This document shows, piece after piece, positions 61,434 through 64,000 of a stretch of DNA of 64,000 bases. The DNA lies in the NCBI GenBank assembly GCA_027489175.1, contig JAIYAE010000014.1:186001-250000 (forward strand), given 5' to 3'. Source of the stretch: Rhodobacter sp. Its GTDB lineage: Bacteria; Pseudomonadota; Alphaproteobacteria; Rhodobacterales; Rhodobacteraceae. Under the pieces are notes generated by a model, which did not search any database, was not told the origin of the DNA, and was given only the letters and a program-made list of their open reading frames with translations. Positions within the stretch are counted from its first letter, which is position 1. Each line of letters starts with the position of its first letter. A program made the position numbers and the translations under genes.

Positions 61434-61965
61434 CGCCAACGCCCTGCGCCTGACGCACCACTTCGACGGGCCGCCCGCGCTGGTCTGGGCCGTCTTCACC
61501 CGGCCCGAGTTGATCCGGTCCTGGTTCGGGTCCTCCCACGGGTTCCGCGCGCATGACATTGCCGTTGACCTCCGTCCCGGAGGCCGCTGGTCCCTGCGCA
61601 ACGTCAACGGCGACGTGACGGAGTATGTCAGCGGCACCTATCATGAGGTGGCGGCACCCTTTCGCCTCGTCTACTCCTACCACTTTGAGGGGACTGAGTT
61701 TTTCTCGACCATCTCCATCGACCTGACGGCCGAGGGTGACGGCACGCGGCTACAGTTCCTGCAAACCGGCTTCCCCGACGCGCAAGCCCGGATCGAGCAT
61801 GCCCGCGGCTGGCCCTATGCGATCCGCGTCATGGGTGAGGCGCTCTTGGCGATGCACGGGATCGGCAGCCTGTGGCCGGCTCTGCCGGAAAAGCGCCATA
61901 TCGACGGTGTGGCACAAGACCTTGAAGCCGCCCGCGCGCGCCTCTTTGAGGAGAAGGCGAAATGA
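61420..61965 (+). CDS. SRPBCC (AHSA1-like) protein 1
   Basis: The 181-residue START-like fold protein has the AHSA1 pattern: LTHHFDGPPALVWAVFTRPELIRSWFG at the N-terminus and AVDLRPGGRWSLR, then the C-terminal helix GWPYAIRVMGEALLAMHGIG. Such proteins bind hydrophobic ligands in a deep cavity; the ligand is unknown. It overlaps the ArsR gene upstream and a paralogue downstream. Confidence 0.86.
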   Translation: MDDNSANALRLTHHFDGPPALVWAVFTRPELIRSWFGSSHGFRAHDIAVDLRPGGRWSLRNVNGDVTEYVSGTYHEVAAPFRLVYSYHFEGTEFFSTISIDLTAEGDGTRLQFLQTGFPDAQARIEHARGWPYAIRVMGEALLAMHGIGSLWPALPEKRHIDGVAQDLEAARARLFEEKAK

Positions 61966-62504
61966 CCCACCCGAACCTTCTGGAGCTGGATCACCATTTC
62001 AACGCCGCCCCGGCCTTTGTCTTCGGCCTCTGGTCGCATCCGGCCCTCGTCTCGGCCTGGTGGGGGCCGGAACACCACCACTTGACTACCTGCGAGATCG
62101 ATTTCCGCCCCGGCGGCAACTGGCGCTTCAACATGGAGAAGGACGGCGCGGCGCATTGGGCGCATGGCACCTATCATGAGATTGTGCCGGATGAGCGGCT
62201 GATGTTTTCCTACCGCTTCCCGATGTTTGCCGTGCAATCCATCGTCTCGTTGCGGTTTGAGGCGGATGGGCAGGGCACGCGCCTTCATTTCCTGCAGACC
62301 GGCTTTCCGAATGAGGAACACTTCATCGGCCACAAGGGTGGCTGGACCTCGACCTTCAGCATCCTTGAGGACCTGCTTTTGAAGCTGCACGGCATCGGCT
62401 CCGTTTACCCGACGCTACCGCAGCCGAAGATCAGCGCGGTGGCGGAAGACCTTGCCGAGGCGCGGCGCCGCCATGATGCCGCTACCGCTGCCCCCGCGCC
62501 ATGA
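61962..62504 (+). CDS. SRPBCC (AHSA1-like) protein 2
   Basis: The 180-residue paralogue of the preceding protein has HHFNAAPAFVFGLWSHPALVSAWWGP and FRPGGNWRFNMEKDG, and shares the LQTGFP and LHGIGS segments with it. The pair probably arose by duplication. It may bind a related ligand or form a heterodimer. Its last 23 bases overlap the convergent MoxR gene. Confidence 0.86.
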   Translation: MTHPNLLELDHHFNAAPAFVFGLWSHPALVSAWWGPEHHHLTTCEIDFRPGGNWRFNMEKDGAAHWAHGTYHEIVPDERLMFSYRFPMFAVQSIVSLRFEADGQGTRLHFLQTGFPNEEHFIGHKGGWTSTFSILEDLLLKLHGIGSVYPTLPQPKISAVAEDLAEARRRHDAATAAPAP

Positions 62505-63321
62505 AGGCCAGCCGTTCGAACAGCTGCACATCCTGTTCGTTCTTCAAAAGCGCGCCATGCAGCCGGGGCAGGGCGTTCTTCGGGTCCTTCCGCAAATCCT
62601 CGGGCGCAAGATCCTCGGCCAAGAGGAGCCGCAGCCAATCCAGCACCTCGCTGGTGGAGGGTTTCTTCTTCAGCCCCGGCACCTCGCGCAGCTCATAGAA
62701 TTGGGTCAGCGCGGCGGTCAGAAGCTGGTCTTTGATGTCAGGGAAATGCACCCGGACGATGGCGGCCAGCGTCTCGGCATCGGGAAAGCGGATGTAGTGA
62801 AAGAAACAGCGGCGCAGGAACGCGTCAGGCAGTTCCTTTTCGTTGTTCGAGGTGATGATGACCACAGGGCGCTGCCGGGCGCGGATCGTCTCACCGGTCT
62901 CGTAGACATGAAACTCCATCCGGTCGAGTTCCTGCAGAAGGTCATTGGGAAATTCGATATCCGCCTTGTCGATCTCGTCGATCAGCAGGACGACGCGCGC
63001 CTCAGCCTCAAACGCCTGCCAAAGCTTGCCCTTTCGGATGTAGTTCTTCACGTCATTGACCCGCGCATCGCCCAACTGGCTGTCGCGCAACCGGCTGACC
63101 GCATCGTATTCATAGAGGCCCTGTTGCGCCTTGGTTGTGCTTTTCACATGCCATTCAATCAGCGGCAGGTGCAGCGCCCCCGCCACCTGCCGGGCAAGCT
63201 CGGTCTTGCCGGTCCCCGGCTCTCCCTTCACCAGCAAGGGCCGCTGCAAGGTGACCGCCGCATTGACCGCCACCGTCAGGTCATCCGTCGCGATGTAGCC
63301 ATCGGTCGATGCAAATTTCAT
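62482..63321 (-). CDS. MoxR-type AAA+ ATPase
   Basis: The 279-residue ATPase has Walker A GEPGTGKTEL at about residues 33-42, Walker B VVLLIDEIDKAD at about 109-120, a sensor 1 segment (VIITSNNEKELPDAFLRRCF) with the arginine finger, and a C-terminal lid. MoxR proteins act with VWA partners as chaperones for cofactor insertion; a CoxE-like VWA gene is 3 kb away. The ATG at 63321 is used, since the extra 12 codons upstream are not conserved. Confidence 0.9.
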   Translation of the reverse strand: MKFASTDGYIATDDLTVAVNAAVTLQRPLLVKGEPGTGKTELARQVAGALHLPLIEWHVKSTTKAQQGLYEYDAVSRLRDSQLGDARVNDVKNYIRKGKLWQAFEAEARVVLLIDEIDKADIEFPNDLLQELDRMEFHVYETGETIRARQRPVVIITSNNEKELPDAFLRRCFFHYIRFPDAETLAAIVRVHFPDIKDQLLTAALTQFYELREVPGLKKKPSTSEVLDWLRLLLAEDLAPEDLRKDPKNALPRLHGALLKNEQDVQLFERLAFMARGQR

Positions 63322-63492
63322 TGCGTTCTCAACATCCTGTTTGCAGTCCTTACACAAACCCTACCTAGGCCAAGAAAATGTCGCAACCGCTAGTGACAAT
63401 GGCACTGCCTTGGGCTAAATGCCCGGCAGCGGAGGCGCATCATGACAGAAGCCCACCTGTCGGAGCGATCCGGCGCAGAGGAGAGAGTGTCA

Positions 63493-63915
63493 ATGAAGGC
63501 TGAGGTTTTCCTGCCCGACGACTACCGTCCTGCCGAGGACGAACCCTTCATGAACGAACGCCAGCTTGAATACTTCCGCCGCAAATTGCTGGTCTGGAAG
63601 CAGGAGTTGCTGGACCAATCGGCCGAAACCATCGACAGCCTGCAAGACAGCGGCCGCAACGTCCCCGACATCGCTGACCGGGCGTCCGAAGAAACCGACC
63701 GGGCGCTGGAATTGCGCACCCGGGACCGCCAGCGCAAGCTGGTTGGCAAGATCGACGCGGCCCTGCGCCGCATCGACAATGGCGAGTTCGGCTATTGTGA
63801 CGTGACGGGCGAACCGATCAGCCTGAAGCGGCTTGATGCGCGTCCGATCGCGACCATGACGTTGGAAGCGCAGGAAAAGCACGAACGCCGCGAGAAAGTG
63901 CACCGCGAGGATTGA
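63493..63915 (+). CDS. dksA: DksA-type RNA polymerase-binding regulator
   Basis: The 140-residue protein (MKAEVFLPDDYRP start) has a long coiled coil with the tip motif PDIADRAS (D-x-x-D-x-A) and a globular end. The zinc knuckle is degenerate: one Cys (YCDVTGEPI) remains where four are usual; a reduced cysteine set is, as I recall, usual in Rhodobacter DksA. It modulates the stringent response with ppGpp at the polymerase secondary channel. A GTG/ATG-independent second start at 63442 with a good GGAGG is possible and would add 17 residues. Confidence 0.92.
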   Translation: MKAEVFLPDDYRPAEDEPFMNERQLEYFRRKLLVWKQELLDQSAETIDSLQDSGRNVPDIADRASEETDRALELRTRDRQRKLVGKIDAALRRIDNGEFGYCDVTGEPISLKRLDARPIATMTLEAQEKHERREKVHRED

Positions 63916-63934
63916 TCCCGAAAGGGGCCGGAAC

Positions 63935-64000
63935 ATGTCCAGCCCATCCGACAGACACCTGACCGGGGGCTGCTATTGCGGCGCGGTCGGGTACAGCGTC
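63935..64000 (+). CDS. GFA (glutathione-dependent formaldehyde-activating-like) family protein, partial
   Basis: The first 22 codons are in the window. GGCYCGAVGY with its two zinc cysteines is the diagnostic N-terminus of the GFA/CENP-V fold. The start follows AAAGGGGCCGG. The rest lies beyond the right edge, so the exact role cannot be judged. Confidence 0.75.
   Translation, partial: MSSPSDRHLTGGCYCGAVGYSV

Overview
The window is a single chromosomal stretch of a GC-rich alphaproteobacterium, almost certainly a member of the Rhodobacteraceae (Rhodobacter/Tabrizicola-like). The evidence is the sciP-ctrA pair, the alphaproteobacterial envelope cluster with lpxI rather than lpxH, a TakP-type TRAP binding protein, trmFO, a DksA with a degenerate zinc site, a GTTC-N7-GTTC SOS box and the short intergenic repeats typical of this family. 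I see no tRNA, rRNA, CRISPR array, insertion sequence or prophage. Nearly every gene looks like vertically inherited core or family-level accessory DNA.

Layout. 0.4-11.8 kb: translation, isoprenoid and envelope operon (frr, uppS, cdsA, dxr, rseP, bamA, skp, fabZ, lpxA, lpxI, lpxB), largely with overlapping starts and stops; lpxD is absent. 11.7-19.5 kb: DUF2059 protein, mnmA, sciP and ctrA with a CtrA box between them, ligA-recG, then a 40-residue membrane protein behind an SOS box. 19.5-31.8 kb: an IscU-like protein, hisI, gluQ, trmFO, gyrA with two small coupled genes, usg, an arginase/ornithine cyclodeaminase pair, ccmF-ccmH and a PaaG-like isomerase.

31.8-40.8 kb is the most unusual region. 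A branched-chain amino acid operon starts with a transcription attenuator (leader peptide MARILVIVGRTRMGR plus mutually exclusive hairpins), then ilvI. Four tandem paralogues of a polytopic GT87/DUF2029-like membrane glycosyltransferase follow, then ilvH, then a fifth paralogue. Most of these junctions overlap, so the five membrane proteins appear to be expressed together with acetohydroxyacid synthase.

40.8-48.3 kb: a CaCA antiporter, two VOC proteins, a TRAP transporter whose binding protein gene converges on the dctQM permease genes, aminoacyl-tRNA protein transferase and a DUF2852 protein preceded by a pair of matching operator-like palindromes. 48.7-54.6 kb: glnE, then the Entner-Doudoroff genes edd and eda with a LacI-type palindrome upstream and an inverted pair of family repeats between them. 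54.6-64 kb: an RNA methyltransferase and PIN protein, an operon of a small membrane protein, VWA protein, another small membrane protein, DedA and M48 peptidase, a DUF2927 lipoprotein, an ArsR regulator with two SRPBCC proteins and its likely operator, a MoxR ATPase (probable partner of the VWA protein), dksA, and the first 22 codons of a GFA-family gene at the right edge.
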